Source: Promethearchaeota archaeon (GTDB lineage: Archaea; Asgardarchaeota; Lokiarchaeia; Sigynarchaeales; SOKP01). From it: DNA of 13,480 nt. This document shows, piece by piece, positions 6,402 through 13,280 of the stretch. The DNA is taken from the NCBI GenBank assembly GCA_030620005.1, contig JAUXAJ010000120.1:1-13480 (forward strand). The letters are read 5' to 3'. The notes beneath the pieces are model-generated. The model did not search any database, was not told the origin of the DNA, and was given only the letters and a program-made list of their open reading frames with translations. Every line of letters starts with the position of its first letter. Position 1 is the stretch's first letter. The position numbers and the translations under genes are program-made.

Positions 6402-7520
6402 TTACAGGGAGAATATGTGAATTATACAAGTACCGCCAAGACCTATCATGTGAGTTAAGGCGTGCTTGGGAGGCACGGGTATTTGTCGCTTTCCTACTTC
6501 ATCTCGCATCTGCCAGTAGACCTCAGCAATCTGGCCTATTCCAGTGGGGCCCATTGGGTGACCCATGGATAGTAGTCCACCGCTCGTGTTAATTGGGATG
6601 CGCCCGTTGATCTTGGTGGCTCCTTCTTCTACTAACTTGCCTCCTTCTCCTAAAGGACAAAGACCAAGTTGCTCCGATGTGGAAATTTCTTCGATCGTGA
6701 AGGCGTCATGTAGTTCTACTAACCCCAGATCAGAAGGACCTATACCAGCGCGTTCATAAGCTTCCTGCGCAGTGACCGCAGTAATATCACGAGAATCTTG
6801 CTTGGGGTTGAATTCACTCTTTGATACAGAAGCAGTTACCCAAACGGGATTGGTAATTCCCATCTGCTTGATCATGTCTTCGCTAGCTAAAATGGTCGCT
6901 GCAGCCCCGTCACCGGTTGGACAGCAGTGGAGTAATGTTAGCGGATAGTCTATCATGGGTGCATTGTGTACATCTTCAATAGTTATTTCCTCTTGGTATT
7001 GTGCATTCGGGTTCAGAGAGCCATTATAGTGGTTTTTTACAGAAACCATGGCTAGCTGATCAACAGTGGTGCCATATTTTTTCATGTGGTTGCGTGCATC
7101 CTTAGCAAACTTTCTAATAAATGCCGTTGGTTTTTTAACTTTATTGGGATCGCTTGGTTTTTTCTCTTTAAATAAACTATTTTTACTAGTTAGTTTATCG
7201 ATGCCAAGGGCGAGAGCAATGTCAAACTCACCCGATACTACTTCTAAATAGGCACCTCGAAAGGCGTAGGATCCTGACGCTGAAGCGTTCTCTACATTAG
7301 TTATGGATAATCCAGTTTTACCAAATCGAGAAAAAAATCTTGCTCCAGCGGTTATTCCTTGACCAATGTGACCACACCACCCGCTCTGTATTTGATCCCA
7401 TTCAAGACCCGATGTTTTTAAAGCACCCTCAATAGCTTCTTTAGCAAGTCCAAATGAAGTTATTTTGTCCCATTTACCATAGCGATGTAAGCCAACACCA
7501 ATAACTGCTACTTTCCGCAT
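6402..7520 (-). CDS. SCP-x-like thiolase-fold protein with Ser in place of the nucleophilic Cys
   Basis: 372 residues, the archaeal acetyl-CoA acetyltransferase/SCP-x thiolase type. Family landmarks: N-terminal VAVIGVGLHRYG, the nucleophile loop NVENASASGS (75-84), LHDAF with H271, and SGGLLSMGHPMGPTG with H321. True thiolases read NACASGS in the loop; here residue 80 is Ser, codon TCA, at least two base changes from either Cys codon, so a simple read error is unlikely. A Ser enzyme would not be expected to do normal Claisen thiolysis. Possible roles are a decarboxylase, a retro-aldolase-like enzyme (thiolase-fold aldolases without the Cys exist in steroid side-chain degradation) or a structural partner. 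No DUF35 OB-fold partner gene is adjacent. Start ATG 7518-7520 has GAAGGT eight bases upstream. Four hand-counted rows average about 47% G+C, higher than the alpha-subunit gene (one row, 35%). Confidence 0.85.
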   Translation of the reverse strand: MRKVAVIGVGLHRYGKWDKITSFGLAKEAIEGALKTSGLEWDQIQSGWCGHIGQGITAGARFFSRFGKTGLSITNVENASASGSYAFRGAYLEVVSGEFDIALALGIDKLTSKNSLFKEKKPSDPNKVKKPTAFIRKFAKDARNHMKKYGTTVDQLAMVSVKNHYNGSLNPNAQYQEEITIEDVHNAPMIDYPLTLLHCCPTGDGAAATILASEDMIKQMGITNPVWVTASVSKSEFNPKQDSRDITAVTAQEAYERAGIGPSDLGLVELHDAFTIEEISTSEQLGLCPLGEGGKLVEEGATKINGRIPINTSGGLLSMGHPMGPTGIGQIAEVYWQMRDEVGKRQIPVPPKHALTHMIGLGGTCIIHIFSL

Positions 7521-7552
7521 CTTTTATGACCTTCAAATTACTAAACTCTATT

Positions 7553-7589
7553 TAATATTAACATATTAAACATGTATATTAAACACATG
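7553..7589. promoter_or_regulatory. Repeated ATATTAA motifs upstream of the thiolase
   Basis: ATATTAA occurs at 7555, 7563 and 7576 on the plus strand, the last two as ATATTAAACA 13 bases apart. CATGT/ACATG (7571-7575 and 7585-7589) form a short inverted repeat around the last one. The minus strand offers TTTAATATACA as a TATA-like box 50 to 65 bases before the thiolase ATG. Probably promoter plus possible regulator site. Confidence 0.3.
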
Positions 7590-7602
7590 CACTTTTTTGA
7601 CA

Positions 7603-7769
7603 TTATTCTGCGTCATTGATAATTCTATTAACAATATCCGTAATTTCATATTTCTTAAATTTTTCTAATGCCGTATTTAAACTATTACTAGCTAAAGCAA
7701 GTGGATTTCAAATTCACAGAAAACAGCTCGACAAGAATCGGGAATCGTGCCAGGTCTTACATTTTCTCC
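7603..7769 (-). pseudogene. Frameshifted remnant of a small unidentified ORF after the beta subunit
   Basis: Two overlapping minus-strand frames look protein-like but need a shift to join. The first, from about 7769, reads GENVRPGTIPDSCRAVF and stops at TAG 7692-7694. The second, open from about 7707, reads NPLALASNSLNTALEKFKKY and ends at TAA 7603-7605. Joined they give about 55 residues with no clear start (an ATG at 7761-7763 in a third frame is followed at once by TAA). Position suggests a lost third component of the oxidoreductase operon, but I recognise no family and this may be chance. Confidence 0.25.
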
Positions 7770-7799
7770 AAATATTTTTACCTTAAATATTTTTACCTT
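7770..7799. repeat. 15-bp perfect tandem duplication at the beta-subunit stop
   Basis: AAATATTTTTACCTT occurs twice head to tail (7770-7784 and 7785-7799). It spans the TAA stop of the beta-subunit frame and, being a multiple of three, repeats the in-frame TTA AGG TAA on the minus strand. It looks like a replication-slippage duplication. Confidence 0.7.
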
Positions 7800-8959
7800 A
7801 AATCTTCCTCTAGGGAAAACTCACGACTAAAAGAAAGCTCGTCAAATACTTCCTTATCTCTTGAAGTCAGTTTATCCATGATTAGTCGACTCAAGAGCTC
7901 ACCAATTCCGGGACCAAGCATGAAACCTTGCCCACACATCCCTACTGCGTTAATGTACCCTTTAATACCATCCACTCTTCCTAAAATTGGATTTCCATCG
8001 GGAGTCATGGGGTACAAACCGCGCCACGTTCTTCTTACCTTGACATTTCTTAACCTTGGTAAAATCTTTATCATGCGTTTTGAAACTTGAGGTAAAAAGG
8101 AACTCGTCTCTCGACGATCTGTACCTACAATGCTTGGATTCGGCGTCAAGCAAAATATGATTTTACCTTCTTTATTTTGATAAAAATAATAATTTTTTGA
8201 ATCTCCAAATTTGGGATCGATGGCAGGTTCAATATCAACCACCATTGTGGAAAAAAAGTTTTTCACTGGCTCAGTAATTCCCGCTTCGTGAGAATCTGGT
8301 ATCACTGGCAAATCAATTCCTACCATTTGGCTAATCGTTTTGGCACGAGCACCCGCGGCATTAATGACATTTCGAGTAGCATATTTACCTCTATTTGTCC
8401 TTACACCAGTTATTTCTTCATTTTTCGTTAAAACATCCACAGCTTTTTCGTTAAACCTATATTCTGCGCCGTAATCTTTTGATTGACGATAAAAAGCGTG
8501 TAAAGCTAATAGGGGTGAAGCATTACCGTCTTCAGGGCTATGAGTGCCTCCCTATAAACAATCTTGATTAATTCCCGGTATGATTGATTTAATTTTTTCT
8601 GTATCAACGTAATTAATGTTTAACCCATGATTTTTTTATATTTTAACTGTTTTTTTAAGCATGTTTCCGTCTTTTTGCGTGAAGGCTAAAAATATATAAC
8701 CTCCTTTAGTCCACCATATATCGTCATCGAATTTTTCTTTCCAACTCGAGAAAATTTCGATTGACCTTTGACATAACCAGATTTTGCTCTTTAGAACGTG
8801 TGTTGCTCTGATCCCGCCTATTGCGTGCTTGTTATCACCTTGACCGACAGAGGGCAAGGAATCTATTACCAAAATTTTGAGTCCCTCGCTTGCAATTGAT
8901 AAAGCAGTTGGAACTCCAATACTACCCGCTCCAATGATTATTGCGTCGTATTCAACCAT
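7793..8959 (-). pseudogene. DAO-family FAD oxidoreductase (sarcosine/D-amino-acid dehydrogenase beta-type), two in-frame stops
   Basis: A single frame from ATG 8959 to TAA 7793 would encode 388 residues, the usual length of sarcosine-oxidase-beta/D-amino-acid dehydrogenase subunits that oxidise the C-N bond of an amino acid with FAD. Present are the dinucleotide fold DAIIIGAGSIGVPTA (5-19), the IGGIRATH flavin segment, GGTHSPEDGNASP, and the C-terminal RTWRGLYPMTPDGNPILG and GMCGQGFMLGPGIGELL. Two stops interrupt it: TAA 8636-8638 after residue 107 and TAG 8552-8554 after DCL, about 28 codons later. The frame never shifts and all family motifs survive on both sides. Each stop is one C-to-T change from a Gln codon (CAA, CAG). 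It begins two bases after the alpha subunit's stop, so the two formed one operon. It is inactive unless recoded or misassembled. Confidence 0.85.
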
Positions 8960-8961
8960 TT

Positions 8962-11046
8962 TTACTCAACACTCTTTTTGGCTCCAGCTTTAGCAAATAC
9001 TCCTAAGGGAACTTCTACAAATAATGGTCGCATTGTTCCAGGATTAATTTCTTCTTGAAGAATGCCTTCTTCTCGAAAAATACGATTAACAAGAGGAGTG
9101 CAAGTTTTACCACCACATGCTCCCATTCCAATTTTAGTTAATGCCTTTAATTCGTTAAAATCTTTTACTCCTGCCCGAATCCATTTGCGAATTTCTCCTA
9201 CAGATACTCGCTCGCACCTACAAACTATTGTTTCTTCTTCTAAATTAGATTTGTGATATAATTCTATTGGCTCGTTATAAGTTGTTCTTTCTAATTTGAT
9301 AGCAACAGCACTTTTAGCGATCTTAGCAGGTAATTTGACAGTAATTAATTTAGTCTTAGGAAACTCTTTAAGAAACCTAGAACGAATGACTTCAAATTCA
9401 CCTAATTCCCTTTCATTACTCACTACAATAACTTTTTTACTCACTTTAATCTTTTCTGATGTTAATTCTAAAGGAAATGTTACTGATGGCATTTTTTTAT
9501 CCTTTCGATAATCAATCAAGGTTACTGCTAATCCAGGACATACAGCAACACACTTTCCACAACCCAAGCATTCCTTTTCATCTTTAAAAAATGGCAATTG
9601 AGTTATCAAGTCATCTATCGTTTTTATTTGTTCTTGAGGGCAAACTGAGGTACAAGGGTTACAGGGAATTTCTTGATTGCAATGGAAAAGAGGAAAAATA
9701 CCTTCTTGTTTCCGTGATTTTTCAATATCAATTGGATGTGGAGGTTTAGCTTTCATGAGGTTAGCTTTTTTCTCAAGAACATTGATATCCTCTTCAATTT
9801 TAATACCTATTTCCTTTAAAATCTTCAATGCTTCTATTTTTCCCGTAAAAATTGCAGCAGATGCTTCCGCAATTTCTTGAGCATCACCAGTAACCCACAC
9901 TTTCATGTTAAATTCTCTTGCTTTGCGATAAAATTCATCAACAGGATTGAGACCTACCGCAATTAATATCGTATCGCATTCAAATGTTTTTTCTGAACCT
10001 AAAATTAAGTCTCTTTTTTCATTCAATTTTCCGATTGTAATTGATTCCACTTTCTCTTTTCCATCCGCAGATATAATGGTATGATTAGTGTAAATTAAAA
10101 CTCCCAATCGTCGGAGTTTATCCTCATGAACTTTATATCCTCCACAATAAGGTAAAGCTTCAATTAAACCGACTACTTCGATTTCTGCTTGAATGGCATG
10201 ATATCCTGCTATTAATCCAACATTGCCTCCACCTACAATGAAGACTTTCCTAGCTGCCTTAACTAAATCTCGATTAACTAGCGTTTGAAATGCACCTGCT
10301 CCATAAACTCCAGGAAGCGTGTTTCCCGGAAAAACTAGCATTTTTTCTCTTGCTCCCGTAGCGATTAAGAGATATTTTGGCTTAATTAAAACGTATTCCT
10401 TATTATTTTTCAATACGCCTATTATACTATCACTAAAAACCGCTAAAGCAGTACTATTAAGCCATATTTTTACATTAGATAAGGAATTAACTGAATTTCC
10501 AAGAATTTTTGCGATTTCAATGCCACGTTTCCCCGCATAAACATCTTCTTGAGATCCAAAAAATTTATGTGTCTGAAGTACTAACTTACCACCAAGCCTA
10601 TTCTTATCATCAATTAAAATCACGTTTCTATGGTGTTCACCCAATGTTTTAGATGCCGAAAGTCCAGCAGGTCCTGCACCAATAACCAAGATTTCGGTTT
10701 CAATGATGGAACAGTTTCCAACAGTCACGGGAGTATCCATTGCGGGTAATTCAGGTATGCCTTCACAGCTTTCTATTTTCATTCCTTCTTTAAGAAGAGT
10801 CATGCAGCCCTTTTTTGGGTGTCCATTAACTATAACGGTACATTGGGAACATTGACCGTTTGCACAGAATAGACCTTGAGGGGCTTTACCTTTTTCATGA
10901 TGTCCAAAAATCTTGATATTATTCATGAAAAGAGCAGAAGAAATGACCATGCCTTCAAATCCCTTCAACTCTTTACCATTAAAACTGAATATCACTTCTT
11001 TTTTCTCTGGTATGTTCAGAATGGGGTGCTTTTTTAAAATTTCCAT
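8962..11046 (-). CDS. Iron-sulfur FAD/NAD oxidoreductase, alpha-type subunit of an amino-acid dehydrogenase
   Basis: 694 residues joining several redox modules. Residues 15-95 are a plant-type 2Fe-2S ferredoxin domain (C61, C66, C69, C81). Residues 115-405 are a pyridine-nucleotide-disulfide-oxidoreductase fold with GAGPAG at 123-128, ATGA at 229-232, a second nucleotide-binding GGGNVG at 272-277 and VTGDA near 385. Residues 455-505 carry two 4Fe-4S motifs (C456 or C462, C465, C469; C493, C496, C499, C503). Residues 605-660 are a BFD-like 2Fe-2S domain (C609, C611, C644, C649). Similar alpha subunits partner DAO-family beta subunits in sarcosine oxidase, octopine/nopaline oxidase, hydrogen cyanide synthase and dye-linked proline/hydroxyproline dehydrogenases; here the partner follows by two bases but is interrupted. 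Likely role: take electrons from the FAD subunit and pass them to ferredoxin or NAD(P). No clear Shine-Dalgarno precedes ATG 11044-11046. Confidence 0.85.
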   Translation of the reverse strand: MEILKKHPILNIPEKKEVIFSFNGKELKGFEGMVISSALFMNNIKIFGHHEKGKAPQGLFCANGQCSQCTVIVNGHPKKGCMTLLKEGMKIESCEGIPELPAMDTPVTVGNCSIIETEILVIGAGPAGLSASKTLGEHHRNVILIDDKNRLGGKLVLQTHKFFGSQEDVYAGKRGIEIAKILGNSVNSLSNVKIWLNSTALAVFSDSIIGVLKNNKEYVLIKPKYLLIATGAREKMLVFPGNTLPGVYGAGAFQTLVNRDLVKAARKVFIVGGGNVGLIAGYHAIQAEIEVVGLIEALPYCGGYKVHEDKLRRLGVLIYTNHTIISADGKEKVESITIGKLNEKRDLILGSEKTFECDTILIAVGLNPVDEFYRKAREFNMKVWVTGDAQEIAEASAAIFTGKIEALKILKEIGIKIEEDINVLEKKANLMKAKPPHPIDIEKSRKQEGIFPLFHCNQEIPCNPCTSVCPQEQIKTIDDLITQLPFFKDEKECLGCGKCVAVCPGLAVTLIDYRKDKKMPSVTFPLELTSEKIKVSKKVIVVSNERELGEFEVIRSRFLKEFPKTKLITVKLPAKIAKSAVAIKLERTTYNEPIELYHKSNLEEETIVCRCERVSVGEIRKWIRAGVKDFNELKALTKIGMGACGGKTCTPLVNRIFREEGILQEEINPGTMRPLFVEVPLGVFAKAGAKKSVE

Positions 11047-11468
11047 GATGACATTTTCTTAGTTTATTATTCATTCCTTCATAATGAAATTAAAAACGAG
11101 TTTACTTTTCTTAACTATTTCAATTCTCATGTAATTTTGAAGCTTTCTTTTCAATTTTATTTATATCGACTATTCGTTAAAAAATTATCTGAATCTGATT
11201 CAAAGGATACTCAAATATACTTAAAGATAACTATTTTTAATTCAATTTAAAGCAATTTTATTGAATTAAATTCAATCAATTTAATGGTGCCATAATTTGC
11301 CCCATATTATTATCTTTTGAAGAAAATCTATTTGAAAAATTTGATTTTATTTAAAAACCAGAATGAATGGCTATAAAGATTTTTCAAGATGATAATAAGT
11401 AAAATCAAACCAGAAAAAAATATAGTTTGAAAAAGAATTTTAATTGCTTGAATAATATTTAATTAATC
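11047..11468. other. 422-base divergent promoter region
   Basis: Very A+T-rich gap between the alpha subunit (minus) and the intact Lrp gene (plus); no ORF. On the minus strand GATATAAATAAA (about 11156-11167) is a good TATA-like box, predicting a leader of roughly 90 bases. On the plus strand CTATAAAGA near 11371 and AAATATAG near 11418 are candidates for the regulator. An ATTCAAT half-site cluster lies between them at 11238-11276. Confidence 0.4.
11238..11276. promoter_or_regulatory. Helically phased ATTCAAT/ATTGAAT half-site cluster, probable regulator binding region
   Basis: TAATTCAAT (11238-11246) and ATTGAATTA (11260-11268) form a perfect 9-bp inverted repeat with a 13-base spacer. ATTGAATT (11260-11267) and AATTCAAT (11269-11276) form a perfect 8-bp-arm palindrome around one A. 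Heptamers thus start at 11240, 11260 and 11270, all on one helix face. Lrp/AsnC proteins bind arrays of phased palindromic A+T-rich sites and usually regulate their own gene and a neighbour, so the adjacent regulator is the natural candidate. Confidence 0.5.
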
Positions 11469-11942
11469 ATGGAAGACTTAAAAGAACAACTCGTACATGA
11501 ATTATTACAAAAAGATAGTTGTAGTCCAAAAATAGGCACTATAGCGACTAGATTGGAAAAGCCCTCCTCAACATTACATTATAACTTGAGAAAAATGGAA
11601 GAAGAAGGCAAGATCCTCGGTTACAAAGCTGTTTTCAATTATAAAAAGATAAATCTTGGCTTCTGTGCTTATGCTCTTATTAAACTAAGAAGTAAAGTAT
11701 ATCATGAAGATGTAAATCTAATGGTTCAAATAGCAGAAAAAATTTCGAAAATCGAAGAGGTGGAAAGTGTTGATGTCATTACAGGAGATTGGGAATTAAT
11801 CGTTAAAGTGCGTGCTAAAGATCAAGAAGATTATTTCGCAATAATGCAAAAAATTACTAGAGGAAATGATGTCGCTAAATATCACAGTTTGATCTCCCTT
11901 AAACAAGTCAAATCTGAACATGTAAATGTTCATGATGATTAG
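11469..11942 (+). CDS. Lrp/AsnC-family transcriptional regulator (intact copy)
   Basis: 157 residues, standard size. Residues 1-50 form the winged helix-turn-helix, with CSPKIGTIATRLEKPSST as its turn and recognition helix, then the linker helix MEEEGKILGYKAVFNY. Residues 60-150 form the RAM domain (alpha-beta fold for oligomerisation and amino-acid sensing), with the characteristic VESVDVITGDWELIVKV. It diverges from the amino-acid dehydrogenase alpha subunit across a region with a phased half-site cluster, so regulation of that operon and of itself is likely. There is no Shine-Dalgarno before ATG 11469. A close paralogue without start codon lies at 1685-2161 on the same strand, so the pair brackets the catabolic block. 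Ligand unknown; an amino acid released or imported by the neighbours is the natural guess. Confidence 0.88.
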   Translation: MEDLKEQLVHELLQKDSCSPKIGTIATRLEKPSSTLHYNLRKMEEEGKILGYKAVFNYKKINLGFCAYALIKLRSKVYHEDVNLMVQIAEKISKIEEVESVDVITGDWELIVKVRAKDQEDYFAIMQKITRGNDVAKYHSLISLKQVKSEHVNVHDD

Positions 11943-12000
11943 TCTTAAAATTTTAGGCTGTTTTGATAAATATTCATATTGAAGATTTTAAAGAGGAAAA

Positions 12001-12020
12001 ATTTCAATCACCATTGAAAT
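12001..12020 (-). terminator. Hairpin plus T tract at the end of the winged-helix pair
   Basis: ATTTCAAT and ATTGAAAT pair perfectly around four bases. On the minus strand the hairpin overlaps the gene's TGA stop and runs into a T tract, like an intrinsic terminator. It lies in the 61-base convergent gap and could also act on the Lrp transcript. Confidence 0.45.
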
Positions 12021-12525
12021 TAAAAATTGATTTTTCAATTCCAAGTATTTTTCGTGCCATTGGTGCTGAGATAAAACCCTTAAGGATTTCCATTTTTTCA
12101 ACTGAAATATCTCTAACTATGAGTGGCTCTATTATTATATTATTTTCTTTCATGTATGCCATTTTTTCGAGGGAATCATCTTTATATTTTTTATAATCAC
12201 TATATGCGGAAATAATGACTGCTTCCAATTTTGAATGTACAAAAAAGAGAGTATTTTTGGAATCTAAATACTTTAAATCTTCATTATTTGGTGGATTTAC
12301 GGGATTAAATTTGATATAATATAACACTATTATATTTAAACCTAATTTTTGAAGATTAGGAAAGTATAACTTTTTAAGTAGCCCTTCTTCAAAGAACTTC
12401 TTTTTTTTTCTTGCGACACTATATCGGGATAGATCAACTCTTTCTCCAATTGTTTGCATTGTTGCATTGGGATATTCAATTAGAGCGCAATATACTTTTT
12501 TTTCTTTTAAGTTAAGTTCCACCAT
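12004..12525 (-). CDS. Winged-helix DNA-binding regulator, paralogue of the upstream gene
   Basis: 173 residues. The first 60 form an HTH: a helix KEKKVYCALIEYP, then TMQTIGERVDLSRYSVARKK as turn and recognition helix, and the wing EEGLLKKLYFPNLQKLG. The remainder is an alpha-beta domain with YIKFNPV and EAVIISAYSDYKKY, unlike a standard RAM sequence but similar in layout to the neighbour (I/L-x-FNP after the wing; F/S-x-x-Y-x-x-Y/F-KK later). The gene starts 15 bases after the preceding regulator's stop, so both are on one mRNA. AGGAG ends only two bases from ATG 12525; starting at the next codon, GTG, gives more normal spacing. Effector unknown. The two could form a heterodimer. Confidence 0.7.
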   Translation of the reverse strand: MVELNLKEKKVYCALIEYPNATMQTIGERVDLSRYSVARKKKKFFEEGLLKKLYFPNLQKLGLNIIVLYYIKFNPVNPPNNEDLKYLDSKNTLFFVHSKLEAVIISAYSDYKKYKDDSLEKMAYMKENNIIIEPLIVRDISVEKMEILKGFISAPMARKILGIEKSIFNFNGD

Positions 12526-12540
12526 TTCTCCTGGTTTAAA

Positions 12541-13107
12541 TCAATTTTTTTGAATATTTTCTTCTTTATCGCCATCGATAGAGAAGATATTTTCAAGTAA
12601 TCTCCAGTAATCATAAAATCTAATAAAATGACTCGTTTCAAAAGGAAAAATAATGTATTCTGGAAGCGACTGTGCTAAAAATCCAAGTTTTCCTAGAGTT
12701 TCAGTTTGCATCTCATAGAATTTCTTAAATTTTGTATAGTTTTGAGTGATACTAAATAAAAATCCATTATTTCCTTCTTCAACAGAAAGAAAAATTTCAT
12801 CAGAATCTCTTACCAATTTACGGGTTTTTACGATTCTTTCTGTAATTGGAATGAGAGGATTGAATTGAGTTAGAACAATTCCCATTAGCTCGCATCCTAC
12901 TCTATTTAACTGGGGAATGATTAATTCATAGAAATATTCCTCTTCTACTAGTCTATTTCTTATTAAAGCGACTGTTGATTCGTTTAAATCAAATTTTTCA
13001 GATAATTCCCTATTATTAGCTTCTGGAAATTTGTTCAATCCATATAATACTATTCCTTCTTTTACTGTTAATTTTTCTTTTTTCTTTTTTTCTTTTTTTG
13101 TTGACAA
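12541..13107 (-). CDS. Winged-helix DNA-binding regulator with a TTG start and lysine-rich head
   Basis: 188 residues. The start is TTG 13105-13107: an in-frame TGA lies three codons upstream and no ATG is available near it. The head STKKEKKKKEK is strongly basic and may contact DNA. Residues 14-65 form a winged HTH (ANNRELSEKFDLNESTVALI). The rest is an alpha-beta effector-type domain with TQFNPLIP and VEEGNNGFLFSITQNYTKFKK, parallel to the partner gene downstream, which suggests tandem duplication. There is no Shine-Dalgarno; a TATA-like GATATGATATATG near 13155-13168 (read from the other strand) gives a short leader. It diverges from an M29 aminopeptidase, so control of that gene and of its own promoter is plausible. 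Family name not recognised beyond an archaeal Lrp-like winged helix. Confidence 0.7.
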   Translation of the reverse strand: MSTKKEKKKKEKLTVKEGIVLYGLNKFPEANNRELSEKFDLNESTVALIRNRLVEEEYFYELIIPQLNRVGCELMGIVLTQFNPLIPITERIVKTRKLVRDSDEIFLSVEEGNNGFLFSITQNYTKFKKFYEMQTETLGKLGFLAQSLPEYIIFPFETSHFIRFYDYWRLLENIFSIDGDKEENIQKN

Positions 13108-13111
13108 TTTT

Positions 13112-13134
13112 ATTCACAATTTTATTTAGTGAAT
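13112..13134. promoter_or_regulatory. Short inverted repeat in the leader of the TTG-start regulator
   Basis: ATTCAC (13112-13117) and GTGAAT (13129-13134) are separated by 11 bases and sit 5 to 27 bases upstream of the TTG. This suits an autoregulatory site; the 6-bp arms are short for such A+T-rich DNA. Confidence 0.25.
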
Positions 13135-13211
13135 GCTAAAAAATATTAATTTTTGATATGATATATGAGTCATTTCCTAATTAAAAATCTTTTTTTAATT
13201 TTATTCAAAAA

Positions 13212-13239
13212 TGAGCATTTGAACTCTATTAAATGCTCA
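13212..13239. promoter_or_regulatory. Perfect 9-bp inverted repeat, probable operator between regulator and aminopeptidase
   Basis: TGAGCATTT, ten bases, then AAATGCTCA. Half-site centres are 19 bases apart, about two helical turns, as for a dimeric winged-helix protein. It lies 71 bases upstream of the aminopeptidase ATG, ahead of its TATA box, and 105 bases upstream of the divergent regulator start. It is G/C-containing in very A+T-rich surroundings, so less likely by chance. Confidence 0.55.
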
Positions 13240-13280
13240 CTATTCCATTTTTCAACTGTTGTAATGAAGAAAAGTTAACA

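Noticed and set aside
6353..6592. Plus-strand ORF across the thiolase 3' end
   Set aside because: Most of it is antisense to the conserved GHP/C-terminal region of the thiolase; no motif and no plausible ribosome site.
7687..7760. Possible tRNA-like folding near GTGGATTTCAAATTCAC
   Set aside because: The 17-base imperfect palindrome does not extend to a cloverleaf: no acceptor stem, no T-loop GTTCGA pattern in place.
7770..7799. Start of a CRISPR or satellite array
   Set aside because: Only two adjacent 15-bp units without spacers.
8552..8554. TAG in the beta subunit as pyrrolysine or another recoded codon
   Set aside because: A second stop in the same gene is TAA, and the intact deacylase ends normally on TAG, so recoding is not the simplest reading; kept only as a test in the findings.
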